This document shows, one piece after another, positions 1 to 12,200 of a stretch of 64,000 nt of DNA. Below the pieces are notes generated by a model. The model had not been told where the DNA came from and searched no databases. It worked only from the letters and a program-made list of their open reading frames with translations. Each line of letters begins with the position of its first letter. The stretch's first letter is position 1. The translations under genes were made by a program, and so were the position numbers. This DNA is from Buddleja alternifolia. Lineage: Eukaryota; Streptophyta; Magnoliopsida; Lamiales; Scrophulariaceae. The stretch covers positions 5,583,077-5,647,076 of the forward strand of contig CM033408.1 of the NCBI GenBank assembly GCA_019426215.1, written 5' to 3'.

Positions 1-714
1 TCATCGTAGTATTGATAATATGACCTCGATCGTTGTGGATATTGACGCTGGTATTTCCTTGGCGTTGGCTTAGGGTACGCTTGACACTTAGTGTTTGATT
101 CACATTTGCAAAGTTTCTCCTTAGCCTTTTGAGCGTTCGGATAAACCTTTCTTTGTGAATCACTCACTTTGGTCTTTCCCTTGCCTGAGTCAGTATTGAA
201 TTTCTCATTTGGCCTCTTACCATTGTCCTTGGGTTCATTAAGCGTTTGACTTTTTGAACCTTTTTAAACAAAGAATAGACCAATTCCTTTGTTGTTTGCC
301 ATAACTTTAGACTTAGTTGGTTTACTACCGAATTTATCATATCCTAAATCGGTCTTTTCACCAAACACTCTAGTTACTTCAGTCACATTGTCCAGCTTTC
401 TTGACGCTTTAGACAATGATGAGACGAGTTGTTCTAATTTAGCAAGTTTAGTGATCAGCCCAGCTTTTCTCTTGACTACCATATCAAGATCACTTTTCAA
501 CTGAGTGATTTCAGTCTCAAGTGATTGGTTCTTCTCAATACATCGTTGCTAAACTTGCAACTCTACCTTGAGCATCACTTTTTTCATCTTTAAGCACTGA
601 TATCTCATCAGAGTGATTTTAATATAGTTTGGCTGCATCTTGACAATCTTTATAATATTCTTTTACTTTGTCAAGCAATTCTTCATAAGAGAGAGGATTA
701 GCTAATTCAGTATT
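1..714 (-). pseudogene. Copia gag polyprotein, C-terminal coiled-coil part
   Basis: Continuation of the gag interrupted by the CACTA element. The minus-strand reading frame that ends at the right CACTA border (4609) resumes in phase at 714. The frame at 264-500 shows a heptad-like KLAKLEQLVSSLSKASRKLD stretch and then a basic segment (SKPTKSKVMANNK), as in SIRE-like gag proteins. Several stops and shifts lie on either side. It runs off the window at position 1. Confidence 0.7.
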
Positions 715-3700
715 CACTAAAACAAAATATAGATATTAGGACACTTTATTTGAGACACATTTTCATAAGTGTCCTAAGAGAATTGTATTGGGACACTGCT
801 GAAAAAAGACACGGTCAAAGAGTGGGCGGGGTTATTTTTGTGGTTAGTGCCAAACATAGTCATTCTAATTTTACATATTGGAGTTCCCACCTTTTGTACA
901 TTCATCCCTCTTTCTCCCTCTATTCTTTTTTCTTTTCTCTGGAACAAAGAACCGCTGTGACGCCATCAAAGGTATGACTCTCTTCTCTTCTCTCAATCTC
1001 TCTTTCGATTTTCTATCTTTTTTTCTATTTCCTATACTCTATCTTTCCTCCTCTATGGTTTTGGATTTTTTTTTTCTTTTGCCCTTTCCCTAGTTACTTC
1101 CATGGACACCGGCGGCACAGGTACCATCATAACCTTTTCTTTTCGTTTTTTTTTTTTGGGTCTCCAATGGAATATGGTATTAGGCCTTTTTAAAGCCCCT
1201 TTAAAGTTCTATGCCTGGATTGAAAAGAAACAAAGAGGAAAATTTGGTGGTGCAGTAGAAGCGGTGCCCTAGGGTTTTTAATAAGTAGGTCTTTTTTTCT
1301 TGTGTTTATTGAATGTTCTTATTTAATATCAATTTCTAATCCTATTATTTAAATTAAAAATCAAAGTCAAAAAAGATAGAAAAAAATAGTAATATTATTC
1401 AGTCTTATTAACACTTGATAAATTAAATCATTGGCGTATTTTATATTTTTATTGTGTAGTAATATCTCTTATTACTTATTAAAATCTATTTTGTATTTAA
1501 TTCTCGTATTTTGTACTCTTTAATTTGTCCAGGAAAAGATACCAACTCCATTGCTATAAGGCGAATGACCAAAAGATAAGATAAGATTTTTCTTTTTTAT
1601 TGATGGATTTGTTATCGGAACAGTAATGATGTATCAATTTCCATGTTGGTACAGACTCAGTTATTCAAGACAAAGAAGCAAAAACTCATTTTGTGAAGTG
1701 CTTGTAATACAAACAGTGAACCGGAATTGCATATAAAAGAATAACAAATTCATTGTAATTTGATAAACCTCTTAGTGAAATGATAGATGCAGCAAACATG
1801 AGAAAGTATGAATATCCTATAATGGGTAGTCAGTGGTAAGAATGAATTTAGGAATTGTAGAGGTATAGAAATAACTGCAAGAAAAAGAATGGTCACTATG
1901 CGTAGACCATAGTTCCACCATTTTCAATTGTATCCTTCTTTATACCCCAAGCAATTTATTTACTCTCCCTCTATGCACTTCTTCTACATGCATTTTCTAT
2001 AACTATTAAAGTGAAAATTTGACTTGGATTCTAGAGATTTAACTAGCAGATCACCTCACCCCTAGCAAATAATAGATTTTGATAAATTATTCTTTTTTTT
2101 TTTTTGCATTAACTTATATTATTTACTAATTTTAACAATTATTTGCTTTGTATATATTCTAACCTATTTTTCCGGTAAAATATAGAGACTAAGATTTTCT
2201 TTTTTTCATTTCATCTTATTCTATGAGAGTGTATGGAATTTGATACTTTTAGTGGACTACTGCTTACTAATAAATACATCATGGACATTTTTCATTTAAG
2301 TCATGTTTTTGTAATTTAATTTATAGTGCTTATATTTAAGTTGGTGCTGTAAGCTTAAGTTGATTTATTGCTTCTTATGTAGACATGCCTCGTAAAACTA
2401 GACCTTGTAGCAAGCGTGATAGACCCGAGGTGCTTGAACAAACTCCCCAACTATCAAGAGGTTGCTGTACTCGACATGTTGCAGGTCAAGAAGAAGTAGG
2501 TCGTACTTTCACTTGTTGAATATAATTATTTTGAGCTGTTATATGTTATCTAAATTAAGTGTTTCATTGAATTGTAGTTATTTGTCACCACTTATAGACG
2601 ATAATAAAAAACTTGATATAAAATGAACATATATTTATAGAAAGTCTGAACCAACATGATACAGCTACAGTATAATCCAATGCGAACACGAACGAACAAG
2701 ATAGAGTTACTTCTAGTCAAGATGATTCCACTGATGTTGGAGCTGAGCAATATGAGCTGCATTTTTCTTTAAATATTTTTTGGTTTTCTTTTGAATTATT
2801 GTGATAAATATAATGAATCCGAGACAAAAAATTTTATTATTCTAGCTCGTAATATTAGAAAGAAAGTCAGAGGGCCAACTTGCATGCTCAAAATTTGGGG
2901 ACAATCGTAAATGAAACCGTCGCAAGTGGCTATGTGAACGAGGTGACTCTATTAGAGTAAATTGTGTGAAATCAAGGTCTGGGTGGTGCGAGATAATAAT
3001 TCGAGTTCAAATGAAAGCGGATGAATGCTTGTTCAAACCATATGACCATATACGAACAATTGGAGATGCATTTGGAGTGCCCTCTGCTTGGCCTTTATCT
3101 TTGGTATGTATAAACTCATGTTACAAAAAAATAGGTAGCATGTAATATAATTTATATAGTGGGTAATTTGAGCATATTTTTGGATGTTTCTATCGAGAAT
3201 TAACAGTCTGACTATATGGGGGTGTGGTTTTCTTATCTGTTTGGTTAAATTTTTAGCATTTTGAATATTGAAGAAAAAAAGGAGATATAGGAGATCTTGA
3301 CAACTGATTTTTGTTTCTAAATGAAAGCTTTGTTGATTATGGCTACTGGTGATAATCATTTATCACCATTTTCCAATTCACAAAATATAGCATTCAGGAA
3401 TAAATGTTAGCTAGTTATATTTTCTTAATGTTCAACAAATATTTGCTATTTATATAAATGATTGCTTTGGACTATCTTGTCACTTAGATTTTATTTCTGA
3501 ATCTGATGTATTCTTATGTGTAGGTTTCTTTGGATGAAAATGAAGATTGATGTAATCCTGGACGTTTCACATGCTGGTTTAGAAAAAGAACCAAAAAATG
3601 GTAATGCTTCTTCATTTTCTCAACCATAAAACATAAAAAATGTAGATTGTTTCACTGTCATATATATATATATATATATATATATGATTCTTATTTTTAT

Positions 3701-4608
3701 CAACTCAAGTGCAAGTAGAAATATGATACCAAGAGTTAACCTTATTTCAATGGCCAAAGAGATAAGAATGGCTTGATTGTTATCATATATCTCATTGCTC
3801 TTTTCACTTGGATTTCACTTGTGAATGTAATGTCTTCTTATGTGCAGATTGAATGACACCAAATTGGGGATTGATGCAAATTTGGATGTTTTCGCTGGAA
3901 ACTTGAGCATGTGGTTTGATTTTTAGGCCAAATGAGATATCAACTCTAGCTATTGTTTTTCTTATAAAGAACCTCAATTGTTGGATCCATTGATATTATT
4001 TGTTAATGGAATATGAATTTGATTATTGGATTTTGCAAATTCAATGAATTCCAAATTCCAGTTTTTTTTGTTCCTTTTGTCTATATGATTTTGGTTAAAC
4101 GAGGAAGTTTGATATTGTATGTTTAGATAAAAAATAAAATCGAATGATTGGTAACTATCATTTACAGGACGTTTGGTGACCATTTTATGTGTCTATGTTA
4201 GAGACATGAATAAGTGTCTCTAAAAAGAACATGCAATTTTATATTTATTGTCTTATGGGGCACTTACGTTCATCCTAAACAACATACAACACTTTTATGT
4301 GTCTTAATGTAGCAATTCTACAACACAAATAAGTGTCCCCTATACTTTTAAGTGCCTCAAAAGACTTCTTTATGAAAATTTGAATTATAGTATAGCAGAC
4401 ACAAATAAGTGTCTCAACAAGCACATATTGGGACACATATAAGTGTCCCGATATATTGTGCTATTGGGGCGCTTTAAATGCCCCCAAGCTTTATGCGACA
4501 GTTAACTATGCGGCACTTAAGTTAAGTGTCCCAAAAACTGAAAGCGCCCTAATAGGAACCATATTGGGGCACTTTTCTATGTCCCCATAGACGATTTTTG
4601 TTGTAGTG
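715..4608 (+). mobile_element. CACTA (En/Spm) DNA transposon, non-autonomous, inserted in Copia gag
   Basis: The left end reads CACTAAAACAAAATATAG and the right end, reversed, reads CACTACAACAAAAATCG. Both start with the CACTA terminus, and a 3-bp ATT target duplication flanks them (712-714 and 4609-4611), as expected for this superfamily. Subterminal zones hold many copies of a GGACACTT / AAGTGTCC motif in both orientations (about 735-800 and 4200-4600), the layout of transposase-binding repeats. The interior has only short coding remnants and no full transposase, so movement would have depended on another copy. Length is 3894 bp. Confidence 0.9.
2384..3103 (+). pseudogene. Exon-like coding remnants inside the CACTA element
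   Basis: Three short frames look like leftover exons of a CACTA accessory protein. 2384-2495 starts with an ATG and is basic (MPRKTRPCSKRDRP). 2847-2908 follows a TTCTAG acceptor and reads KKVRGPTCMLKIWG, similar to the RGPT..L..W segment found in plant En/Spm second-ORF proteins. 3002-3103 reads ..LFKPYDHIRTIGDAFG and ends PSAWPLSL before a GTATGT donor, like the segment preceding the Ulp1-type region in such proteins. Stops between them make it non-functional. The family link is by eye only. Confidence 0.45.
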
Positions 4609-5800
4609 ATTTACCTCAGATAGTGAGTCTGAAGATGCTACATCATCTCTACCCACGAGATAGATTAACGCTGAATCATCTGCTGGCTCATCATCATCAC
4701 TACTCTCTTCTAATGACTCCAAATCTTCAGGTGCGGACGTTGGTTTTGATTCCGCTAGCAAACCTTGTTGATGAAGGTTGCTCCTGAATTGGTTTCTATC
4801 CAAGTAATCCTGCCTTGTGGGCTTACATATATTTGGATAAGGGCAATTACCTGGTAGTGCCCTAGTTTCCTGCAATTATAACAAAGATTAATTTTCATCT
4901 TTTGTTCATTTGTTAACCTTGAGTAACCATGTAGTTTTGAGACCATTGGCGCTGAGATGTTCTGGGGAGAAGATGCTTGGTAATGAATCGGCACTGAAGG
5001 GGGAGAAATAGAATACTGAGGCGCTTGATACTGTTGTTGACCAGGAGGAGGCGCTTGGTTTGGAACTTTTCCTTTCTTATCATATTTTAGAAATCTTCTG
5101 AACTTGTTTAATAGCGCCAATTCCTCTTCCTCACTAAGTTCTGACACCTTTCCCTTATTACCTGATTTACCCTTAACTGATGCTATTAGCACTCCTGATT
5201 CTATCACTGGGCTAACTGCATCACTAACTGAGTTGCGCTCAAACTCAAAAGCCTTAAGTTCTGAAAAAGCATCTTCTGGAGTTAAAAGATCCAACATATT
5301 TGATTCTCTCATAGCTGTCGTCTTCATAAAAAATCTACTAGGAAGACTTCTAAAAATCTTGATCATCATTTCTCGATTTTGCAAATCCATGCCTAGAGAT
5401 GTCAATTCCATGACAAGAGCAGTGAATCTTACATTCAATTGATCTAGCGTCTCATTAGGCAACATCTTAAAACTGTTAAATCTTTCCTTGGCAATCGAAA
5501 GCTTTCTCTCTTTGATTTGAGTTGACCCACCACAGGGTATCGCCAACTTATCCCAAATTTCCTTAGTTGTTGAACATGACTTAACTTTGTTCAATAAATT
5601 ATCATTATCACTAATGGCTGTATATAGAGTGTTCCGTCCAACATATCCAAATTTGCTCTGCGGCGTTCATCTGTAAACCATTCATGCTTAGGTTTTTCAA
5701 CATAACCATCTGGGGTCTCTTCTGTGGTTGTAGATGCTCTGAGAATATTTGTATTTAACTCCTTCTGGACTTTGGAACAAATTCAGGTAAAATCTTGTCT
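4609..5800 (-). pseudogene. Copia gag polyprotein, N-terminal part (UBN2-type), frameshifted
   Basis: Retrotransposon capsid-type gag. The frame 4755-5594 carries the typical gag core (TKEIWDKL, then a LDQLNVRF stretch and MMIKIFRSLPSRF), then a basic linker and a CCHC zinc knuckle beginning CYNCRKLGHY. The last knuckle cysteine (GNC) is in the neighbouring frame, so one base has been lost inside the knuckle near 4853-4858. The following frame (4609-4875) carries an acidic stretch rich in E, S and D. Upstream residues down to about 5800 continue the gag core but contain breaks. It does not encode an intact protein. Confidence 0.85.
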
Positions 5801-6179
5801 TGATGCACGCTCATTCAACCTTGAATGATCCTTAGCTTGAGTCTTCACACATCAATGCTTGAAGTAGCATGACGCTCAGACGCTAGCTTAGAAAACTTTA
5901 TCTTCATTCAGACTTTAGAAGCTTGTACTTCAAACTTAACTACTGACAAACTCACTCAAAGTAGTATCAGACGCTCAGTCTAAGATACTTACCTTAACAG
6001 TTTAGAATGAAAACAAATAAAGCCTTATACAAATCTAATGCTTAAAGCCTATACATATTTTCTAATGAAATCAAACTTACATATTTTGGGGTCTAACAGA
6101 AATCCTAATTGTCATCATCAAAACATCTAATAAGAAAATTTCTTAACGTAGTGAATGGGTTATGTCAAAATTATTATTA

Positions 6180-8765
6180 TTATTATACTATTATATATTT
6201 GAAGGAGGTGTTTGACTCCAATTGTGTTATTTTGACCAAATGGTGAATTCTTAGAATTTTGAATTAATTTTAATATTTTATTTTGAATTGGAGGATTGTT
6301 TGAATTTTAAATTGAGGCAATTATGGGAAAGTGATCCACGTTTCTAATTTCAAACAACAAAATCTTTGAAAGCTAATCAAAATAAGTTAAATTCCCATGC
6401 AATTTTCGAGTTTCTATGCAATAATATTGGATTCCATTAAGGAATGCGGTGGACGCGTTCACCCTCATTAATTATAAAAACGAGTATATATGGTAAGTAG
6501 TAAAGTTCGATTTTTACATCTAACAAATGCTAAAATTTAAATCATAATCTTACGCATTAAGTATTAATATATTCTAGAATTTTGAGTTTTTTGTTGTATT
6601 GAAAAATTATTATTGGTTAATATACTTAATTTTACCATTTCCTTTAAATTCGAAAGTTGTTTAAATGGTAATACCACTATTAAGCTGCAATGGTCCAATT
6701 TTGAAATTTGAATTTCATGAATGCGTGTGCTTTTAACATTAAAACCATCAAAGAAAAGGAAAGTCCTTTGTTTTTAATCAAGTCCCAATAAATACGTTTT
6801 ACCCTGCCATAATGATTTTTCACTTTTGAATTCTTGAATCCTAATTATATAATGGCCAAAAATGGGGAAATTTCCTGCATAATTGGTTACTGATTCTTTT
6901 TTTCTCATCTTCTTTCACCTTATTTTCTTCAAATCTTCATCTTAGTTCATCCTAATAATCATCCCGGTAAGTTCGAGTTATCCTCAGTATTATTTTTAAT
7001 TCATTATAATTTTAATTAACTTTATTGCATTACTTTCCCTACATTCACGATTTGATTATTTACAGCCACGTATGAGTTCCATTGAATCCAGGTAAGATTT
7101 CGTGCCTTTTTTTTAATTGATTTACTTTCAACTTTTTACCGTAAATCTGATAGGTTTTAAGCTTTAACCCTTTTTTTGTTAATTTATTTTTTTTATTTTG
7201 ATAAGTGAAGGTTCATTGTTAATGGTACCTGCAAAATTGGAGTACAATTAAATAGGGAATCCTCTCATCAGTGAGTACAAGCAAAAACTTGAGGTATTGA
7301 TTTTGTCTTGTGTTCTAATGGTCCTATTGGCTTTCTTTTGTATCATGTCAAAATAGTGTGTCAACATTTCAGTTAATGAATTCATTTTTGATATTATCAA
7401 TAAGAAAAAAAAAAAATCCAGTGTCATTCAATGATTACTTTTTTTACTTCTCATTTCTAAGTTTGCATGGTTTGGGCAAGCATAATGATCTGAATTTTCT
7501 TCTTCATTAGATTCTTCTAATTTTTCATGGATTCCGTAAATAATATGATGTGAGAATCTCTTGGCAGGAAATCACACATTCTTTAAATTATTCATTAATT
7601 ACTGATACATTTATTTTAAATGTTTACAGAATTTCAAATAACATAGGTGTTTTAATTTAGTAATTTATAACTTTATTGCGAATTAGTTTGGATCATCAGC
7701 CTTTTTTAATTTCTACATGTCACTGAATCAGAATGAGCATAAAATATTTTAAACATTCTTAGAATTATGCCCGTGTGCTTTTTAACTTTTCTATTTCATT
7801 TTGGTTTAAGATCTTTATTAGTGTATATATATGTGTAATATTAGTAATTGGCCCATCTAATTCAATAAGAATAATCTTAATATTTGATAGCATATCTAAC
7901 TAATTTTTCAAAATAAAACTTCGAAACTTTAGTGATTTTTCAATAGTTAGATGATATTTGAGATCCTTCACCTGGTAAATGATTAATCATTTGCGGCATG
8001 ATACTGTTTAATATGAGATCCTGGAGGTAAGACCGTAGAAAATTCAAAATCCTTTTTTTTCTTAGGTACGCTATGTGAAAATAAGCAACTGATATTTATT
8101 TGTTTTTTTATTTTTTTGAAACCAAAAAAAAAGTTATTTGTTAAAGAGTCAATTCTTCTTTTATTTTTGGAAAAGTGTTACGAAAGATTTAGAGAGTTAT
8201 TTCATAATCTTTTAAATTATATTTGGATTGATGGATTTTGCTTTGAAAATAGATCTGGAGGAATGAATTTGGATGATTTCAAATTTGGAATAATTCGAAA
8301 TTCACTATAAAATTTGAAAAAAGTTTTTAATTAATTAACTATTCTCTTTCATACCAGGAAAGATCATATTAAAATCATTCCAGAAGAAAGCACTACTGAC
8401 TGATCAGGAAGGGCCTTTGAGGAAATCCTTTTAAGCTACGTTGATATCAACGATGATCCGATGTGCAAATTGATGCTTTTGAACAATAAAAAATATAGAA
8501 ATTAGGCCATCATATTGTAGTATTTTTTTTATATATGTCCTTCAAACGAAATATTGGAATATAAATTACTGTTTTTTCGTATTTTCAATAATCTGGTGAA
8601 TTTTTTATCAACCATCATTTGAAACAATGAGTGCTTTTTCAGAACTCCTTATTGTTGTAGTGCATGAATAATTCTATTGAGTTATTGTATGTAAATAGAG
8701 GGACAATGAGTTATTAAAATAGATATTTTAATTACACTTCGTGCATAGAACGGGGCATATGCTAG
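6180..8765 (+). mobile_element. Candidate non-autonomous Helitron
   Basis: The 3' end resembles plant Helitron termini: an imperfect stem (CGTGCATAGAACGGGG, 8740-8755) sits about 7 bases before CTAG (8762-8765), and a T follows. The 5' side at about 6180 begins TATACTATTATATATTTG and continues GAAGGAGGTGTTTGACTCC, which recalls Arabidopsis ATREP/Helitron 5' ends, but a clean TC start is not visible. The interior (6900-8500) contains exon-like pieces with donor and acceptor signals (ATG at 7072 then GTAAG; 8357-8500) but no long frame. The boundaries are tentative and no Rep/helicase is present. Confidence 0.4.
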
Positions 8766-8808
8766 TGTGTATATATATATGTATGTATATATATATATAT
8801 ATATATAT

Positions 8809-9002
8809 TACTTTTATCCATGACATGTTAGACAAGCATATTAAATATAAAGCTACGGAATGTTGCTTAAATATTAAGCAGTAGGGTTAGAAGAATATAT
8901 ATATAGTACTTTTATCCATGACATGTTAGACAAGCATATTAAATATAAAGCTACGGAATGTGGCTTAAATATTAAGCAGTAGGGTTAAAAGAATACTTTG
9001 AA
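8809..9002. repeat. 98-bp tandem duplication
   Basis: The segment starting TACTTTTATCCATGACATG at 8809 recurs at 8907 with only a couple of differences, giving a 98-bp period. A (TA)n tract lies immediately upstream (8769-8808). No coding content is seen. It sits just 3' of the SABATH gene's last exon. Confidence 0.9.
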
Positions 9003-9205
9003 GAAATTAAGCAGAAACATTTCTCTATAAGCCAATTAAATATAGAGAATTTTTACTTATCTTGTGCATGCAACATCTTAGACATCTTCATTCTTAAAAG
9101 TTACCGAAAATCAAAGTTCTGCAACAATTACAAACATTTATATAAAAGGGACTTATAGTAGAGTGCACCGTATTCAACTAATTGAATTATGTCAAGACTT
9201 GAATA

Positions 9206-9255
<50 letters not shown>

Positions 9256-9257
9256 TT
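9003..9257. other. 3' flank of the SABATH gene with (TA)n/(CA)n microsatellite
   Basis: AT-rich sequence holding a (TA)n run at about 9210-9245 that passes into a short (CA)n. The SABATH stop codon is at 9258-9260, so in gene orientation the microsatellite lies within about 15-50 bases after the stop, probably in the 3' UTR. No other feature is seen. Confidence 0.7.
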
Positions 9258-12200
9258 TCATGTCTTAGTTAAGCAAACTACAATAGTTCTCATGAATGAT
9301 GGCTCCTCCCTGGACAAATGCTCAGCCAGCTTCATTCCAAACCTTCTAAATAAGTCATCCATAATGGAGCTCCCAAAATGGCTATCTAAAAGTGGCTCTA
9401 TATAAGCGCGGATGCGATTGGCCATCTCTTTCCCTCTCTTATATTCATCAGAAACCTCATTGTCCTGATTCGTAACATTTTCATGTTTTACATATGAATC
9501 CCGAGGTACAAGAATATCTTCGATTCTGTCAAGACTAAATGACCCTTCCTGCTGAATTACTGACTCAACTTCTTGTTTGCATGGTCTGTATAAAGGCACG
9601 TTGAATGAATGCAAATCGCCCTCCTTGACGTGACCCTAATAATTTCAAAATAGAGTTAAATGATTGTCAGTACTCTTCCATCCCAAATTTATTGCTCTAG
9701 CATTAAGGGCAAAATAATTAATTTCGCATAGGATGTCATTCATGCGCCCGATTTTAGCATCAAGGGCAAAACAGTAATTTCACACAAGATGTGATGTGCC
9801 CCATTTTGGGGCAAAAAAGTAATTTCATAAACTTATTGGAGTATATAGAAAATGAGCGAAACCATAAAGGTTCAAATTAATTGCACTAGAAAAGAGAATA
9901 AGGTTTGTTTACGTTAATGCTCGAATAACTCCAAGAAAATGCACAAGTGACTCTCTAAAATCGTTGTTTATGAATATCTTTTTAAGGCATGTTTGCAAAA
10001 ACTAGGGAAAAAAAAAATACTTTTGAGTTTTTTGTTGAATTTAAGCTACTTTTTGCTGTTTGCTTTGGTTTTACTGCTTCCAATTCTACTTCTCTGAAAA
10101 AAAGTTGAAAATAAGCAGAAACCAAAAACATGTCATTAGATACTTTTACCAGCTTCTTTTATTTTTTCTACTTTTAAGCAAGTTTTGCAAATAAACTCAG
10201 CTCCTTTTACAACTTTTTAAAAAATTTAGCACTTTTTTAAAAGCATAAGTTTTTGCAAACAAGGTTTTAGTTCTTTGTTTGAGTAAGTTGCAGTATAATA
10301 ATAATAATATCACTTCATAATTACTACGTGTAAGTATCCATATAATAGTATAAATATGTCTAGAACTTTCACCTAAAACTTCGCTCATGATCAAATTCAA
10401 TCCACAAAAAACTTAAATAATACGTATGTATATATTATATACCTCAGCAACCATGTCAAGCAATGTATCTGCAAGCAATTTGTAATTTGCAATATCATCC
10501 TTTTCATATTGATCTTCGACACTTCTACCAATGAATGTCAAAACCATGCGCCCGTCGCGTAACATTTCTTCGCCCCGTGACCTTAGGAATGTGGAGAAAT
10601 CTCTTTGATATTGCTTGGCGTATGCTTTATATACATCCGGGGGACTCGTCGTTGTCATGTATATGTTATCTCTGTTATTTTCCAGGCCTTCAGGAGTCTA
10701 TCAGTTTATTTAACACCCAAGTGTTAGAATTATTTAAGCAATAACACAAAATAAATCACAATTTGAACATTTTAGCTCAACGCGAGAGTAATATAATAGA
10801 GCGATTGAAATTGAATTAGCAACAAAGGTGAGTGACAAAATGTATAATGGTGTACTATATATAGTAGCTAAATCTAGAGGCCAAAGGATACATTTTTAGT
10901 TCCTCATGTTTACCGGTGATTATAATTTCAGTCTCTTGGTCCCTAATCTGTATGTTCATTGACAAATTGATTTCGAGTTAACTTTAATTGTTCATGAATA
11001 CCATGAGCGCAAGGGGCTAAAATTTTAGAAAGTCAGAAATTGAAAATCAAAATTGTAAAAGTTCAAGATAATGTACCGAAACTTCAGTATTTTCAATGCT
11101 CTTGTGCAGAATAGTTCAGTTAGGATTAACAGAGCCCAAACGGCTAAGTCCATTTATGTTGGGTTAGTGAATCTGAATCAAAAATAGGGTTGAAGTAAGT
11201 TGAAAACGGATGAAACATGGGGTCGAGAGTGCATTCAGGTGGTGATGCCGCAGCATTCGGATCACGATACCGCAGCATCACAGTCCAAACACTCTGGTTT
11301 GCTGCAGGAGCCTGGATGTCGCAGTATCAACGTGTTTTGACGAGACGTCGTGGCATCATGGGACGACAGGTTACTTGCACGTGGGTTTTGTCTGTTTTGG
11401 CAGTTTTATGGGCTCCTTTTTTATTTCCTAACATTGTTAGAATTCTTCCCTTTTATTAGGATTATTTTTCTTAGTTTGATTGGGTTGGATATTGCTCTAG
11501 TATTATAAATAGCAGGGTTCAACATGTAATTGATTTATTCATTCTATGAAATAAGATGTGCGATCTAGTGTTGGCCCGTGACTATAGGGAGTTTGCCGAA
11601 TCACATTAAAATTTCTTGTGTCATTTTAGAGGCTTAGATTTTATCTTTTCTTGCTTATTTCTTCATACTCTAATGTTTATCATTCCTAACAATTGATATC
11701 AGACTCAAAGGTTTGTAGATTTAGGAGGCGTCTTATATCTAGATCTATGGGAAGCGCTTCGTGTTAGCACGTGTTTTATCGTGTGAGTTATGGTAGACGA
11801 TGAAGGAAAGGTCAACATCATTAGTTTTGCTATAGGTAGCACAAACAGAGGTCGAATTGAAGATGGAGAAGATGACAAAAGAGGATGTGATCAGTTAGAT
11901 CACCAAGCCAAGGGGAGTAATCTCATTCAACATTAATAATAAAACGTGGCGGAATCGTGGTGCCAGATAGGTAGATCCCCACAGCAGAGGCAGATTCCCG
12001 TTACTAGATGTGCTGAGCACGAAGCTAGTAGGAGCAGTAGTGGTGCTAGTGATGCAGATCCACCGAGCTTAGATGCCAGAATGATAGAATTGGTAGCCAA
12101 GAGAGCAGGGTCGTGTAATCAAAGACTAAAGGGTAGAATAGTGGTGCTAGAAGGCACATTCACAGAGCCGGAGGGCAGAGCTATGGAGCCAGATAGCCGT

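Larger units (their letters stand above)
1..6149 (-). mobile_element. Copia-type LTR retrotransposon fragment (gag plus shortened 5' LTR)
   Basis: Minus-strand Copia remnant running off the left edge of the window. Gag coding occupies about 4609-5800 and 1-714, and a CACTA element (715-4608) separates the two parts. The right-hand 0.35 kb (about 5800-6149) resembles the 1.45 kb solo LTR at 22273-23723, read in reverse, so it is the element's 5' LTR. It is much shorter than that LTR, which points to an internal deletion between LTR and gag. The long coiled-coil gag and the LTR sequence suggest a SIRE/Maximus-like lineage; that lineage call is inference. The pol region lies outside the window or is lost. 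Confidence 0.8.

Noticed and set aside
7000..8520. Possible host gene with small exons
   Set aside because: Splice-like signals exist but no coherent frame or recognisable domain; described instead as interior of the Helitron candidate.
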